The position numbers and the translations under genes are program-made. A model generated the notes under the pieces. That model saw only the letters and a program-made list of their open reading frames with translations, ran no database searches and was not told the origin of the DNA. 7,290 bases of DNA, taken from contig DNXU01000271.1 of the NCBI GenBank assembly GCA_003505715.1, positions 1 through 7,290 on the forward strand. Direction: 5' to 3'. Every line of letters begins with the position of its first letter. The first letter of the stretch is position 1. This DNA comes from Cyanobacteria bacterium UBA8803. GTDB taxonomy: Bacteria; Cyanobacteriota; Cyanobacteriia; Cyanobacteriales; Coleofasciculaceae. Below, piece after piece: positions 5,812 to 7,290 of this stretch.

Positions 5812-5892
5812 GCAACACAGTTGCCCCCGCGATCGGATTAGTCAGGGCGATCGCACTCTTATCGGTTACCCCACTTTCCGCATCCTCTCCTT

Positions 5893-7053
5893 TTAACTAA
5901 CAGAATTATCCAACCTACCCAACAATTGCTCAACTGATAATTGAGGTAACTGCGACAGCAACAACGCTAAATCCTCTAGAGATAAAGCCACTAAATTTGG
6001 GATAACATTGGTCAAACGTTCGTCTAATTTACCAAAACGTATCCTCAAAACACTTTCTGCGAGTAACTCTGTCGCTCTTTTCACCCCCGACTCATCAACT
6101 GGCAGCGTTGATAATTGCACTAACAACATCGTAAAATCCGCTGCTGGCAAAGCCGATACATGGCTAATAAATACTGCTGATTTTGGCTCTAATGAACCAA
6201 AGCGTACTCGCAGAAAATTTTCAATTATTGCACGATTTTCCTCTTGTCTGCCGCGTTCAATGCCTTGCTGAAGCCCGCGTTCAATACCTTGCTGAATACC
6301 CTGCTCAAGTCCTTCTTGTTTTCCCCTCTGTTCAGCTGCCGCTAATTGTTCTTGAAATAAAGGAGCAATTGCCATAATCAGCTTCTCATCCTCCCAGGCT
6401 TCTAATTCTGACTTTCCTTCCCGATTAACGCGCAAATTCAATTGTAACTGATAAACCAACTCTAACGCATTTGCCCGCCAAGGATTATCTACGGGCAACG
6501 CGGCCAGAGATGTGAGTGCCTCCTCTTGCACCTTTCCCCGACCCAAAATCCGCAACCACAGCGTTTCAGCCGTTTTCGGTAACTTATGGATAACCACAAT
6601 TCCCGTCCGGAAATACTCCCCTAAAAAATAGATGCCCTCGCACCAATTCTCTTTATCTTCAGTTGCCTTAAAACCCTTTAACAAAGTCTCTGAAGCTGTG
6701 GGAGTTAAAATCCACAGCCAAGGTGCTTCACTCGCGAGAGTATTTTCTCGTTTGGCTTGCCTTGCTAAATCTGCTCTTATATCTAATAACTTGCTCAAAC
6801 AACTCAAAACCTCATCAGGCGTTACCGGATTCCTAAAGGGTTCAAATAACGCCATCGTTCTCGCCATTTTTCCTAAAATACCCAGTTTTTCTTTATACTC
6901 GCCATAGCCTGACTTGGCCGGATTTGGCGTGAAATAAATATCAATCTCACGAACTTCAGAAGCCACTGGTTTAGCTGGATTTACACCACCGATGTAACTG
7001 AGGGTTTCGTCTAATATATCTTTGGCAAATTGGTCGTGGATAAATCGAGTCAT
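5893..7053 (-). CDS. Rpn/DUF4351-type cyanobacterial protein, function unknown
   Basis: This 386-residue protein has the opening MTRFIHDQFAKD and EVREIDIYFTP (residues 33-43), typical of a large cyanobacterial paralogue family related to Rpn/PD-(D/E)XK transposase-like proteins. WLWILTPTASETLLKGF (112-128) is another family hallmark. After the globular part (to about 240) comes a charged linker of seven tetrads with glycine at every fourth position (243-270), then two DUF4351-like modules: 275-316 (LRVRFGSLEP) and 332-373 (LRIRFGKLDE), which align with each other and look like an internal duplication. Rpn relatives promote recombination or act as DNA nucleases, but I cannot identify a complete active site here. 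There is no signal peptide or membrane segment. The ATG has no clear Shine-Dalgarno. It is on the same strand as thrB but 373 bp upstream, so it is probably a separate unit. Confidence 0.85.
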   Translation of the reverse strand: MTRFIHDQFAKDILDETLSYIGGVNPAKPVASEVREIDIYFTPNPAKSGYGEYKEKLGILGKMARTMALFEPFRNPVTPDEVLSCLSKLLDIRADLARQAKRENTLASEAPWLWILTPTASETLLKGFKATEDKENWCEGIYFLGEYFRTGIVVIHKLPKTAETLWLRILGRGKVQEEALTSLAALPVDNPWRANALELVYQLQLNLRVNREGKSELEAWEDEKLIMAIAPLFQEQLAAAEQRGKQEGLEQGIQQGIERGLQQGIERGRQEENRAIIENFLRVRFGSLEPKSAVFISHVSALPAADFTMLLVQLSTLPVDESGVKRATELLAESVLRIRFGKLDERLTNVIPNLVALSLEDLALLLSQLPQLSVEQLLGRLDNSVS

Positions 7054-7082
7054 CAGGATAATTTCAAGTATTTACTATTTAA

Positions 7083-7290
7083 CTTATATTGTTAATTGTG
7101 TTAGCTATGTGCTTTAAGCGAATGCTTAACCGCAGCGGTCACTTTTGGGAAAAACGATACCACAGCAGCGGGTTTGAAAGCACGGATTATCGCAGAGCCT
7201 TAAATACACTCAGGTATATTCACGCCAACCCCAAGGCGGCAGGAATGCAGCAGGGCTTCTTTTATGATTTCATATCATGTCCGGTTAAAC
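7083..7290 (+). pseudogene. Truncated IS200-like/REP-associated transposase fragment
   Basis: The plus-strand frame is open from the stop at 7080-7082 to the window edge. It reads ...MLNRSGHFWEKRYHSSGF..., then TDYRRALNTLRYIHANPKAAG (7179-7241, given as two overlapping family landmarks: GHFWEKRYHS and RYIHANPKAAG), typical of the C-terminal half of COG1943 Y1 transposases. The tyrosine of RYIHANP is the candidate nucleophile. The HUH (metal-binding histidine) half that should precede it is absent: only 30 nt lie between the frame's upstream stop and the start codon of the neighbouring minus-strand gene. After FFYDF the frame runs into the interspersed repeat at 7272-7290 and the transposase likeness stops. 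It is therefore a relic missing at least its N-terminus. Whether the rest lies beyond the right edge cannot be seen. Confidence 0.8.
7272..7290 (+). repeat. Interspersed repeat, copy at the right edge (cut by window end)
   Basis: ATATCATGTCCGGTTAAAC matches the first 19 bp of the 37-bp repeat at 3311 with one A/G change. It directly adjoins the point where the transposase reading frame loses family similarity. Confidence 0.85.

Larger units (their letters stand above)
4541..5854. repeat. Cluster of seven HIP1 octamers (GCGATCGC)
   Basis: Perfect GCGATCGC sites begin at 4541, 4604, 5104, 5361, 5664, 5735 and 5847. The first is in the thrB-cysK gap, three are inside thrB, and three are in the intergenic region upstream of thrB. 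None occurs elsewhere in the window. HIP1 is a known, highly over-represented palindrome in many cyanobacterial genomes. Confidence 0.95.
5520..5892. other. 373-bp intergenic mosaic of short repeats
   Basis: There is no plausible gene or tRNA in this stretch on either strand. From left to right it holds the thrB Shine-Dalgarno and possible -10, an AACGGATGT-type direct repeat (5622-5647), three HIP1 sites, a repeat flanked by TTCTGT/ACAGAA (5707-5748), a perfect 16-bp tandem duplication (5746-5777), and a GTAGGCGATAGCC-type repeat (5785-5811). The thrB promoter should lie at its left end. Confidence 0.75.

Noticed and set aside
6632..6907. Plus-strand 91-codon frame inside the Rpn-type gene
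   Set aside because: It is antisense to a well-supported coding region and shows no domain or start-site support.

Overview
The window looks like a piece of a filamentous-type cyanobacterial chromosome. It has seven perfect HIP1 octamers (GCGATCGC), scattered short interspersed repeats of cyanobacterial style, a Uma2-family gene, and a cyanobacterial Rpn/DUF4351-type gene. The organism call is inferred from these features; no rRNA or other phylogenetic marker is present.

Layout from left to right: a heptamer tandem repeat and a long near-perfect inverted repeat (1-123); a 780-codon siroheme/4Fe-4S sulfite (or nitrite) reductase on the minus strand (127-2469); a 179-bp divergent intergenic region; a Uma2-family nuclease-fold gene on the plus strand (2649-3293); a repeat-filled convergent intergenic region (3294-3484); a cysteine synthase (3485-4459) and a homoserine kinase (4557-5519), both on the minus strand and possibly co-transcribed; a 373-bp intergenic mosaic of short repeats (5520-5892); a 386-codon Rpn/DUF4351-type gene on the minus strand (5893-7053); and an N-terminally truncated transposase relic running off the right edge (7083-7290), cut by another copy of the interspersed repeat.

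The metabolic core is sulfur and aspartate-family amino-acid synthesis. The reductase would make sulfide from sulfite, the cysteine synthase would fix sulfide into cysteine, and homoserine kinase commits homoserine to O-phosphohomoserine and threonine. The rest (Uma2, Rpn/DUF4351, transposase relic, repeats) is accessory material typical of repeat-rich cyanobacterial genomes.

I see no clear new multi-gene system. The points most worth a second look are the sulfite reductase, which is not of the usual cyanobacterial Sir type and carries a helical, HEPN-like C-terminal extension with an R-x6-H motif plus a second cysteine quartet in its N-terminal half, and the dispersed ATATCATGTCCG-type repeat, whose copies sit at gene ends and at a transposase break point.
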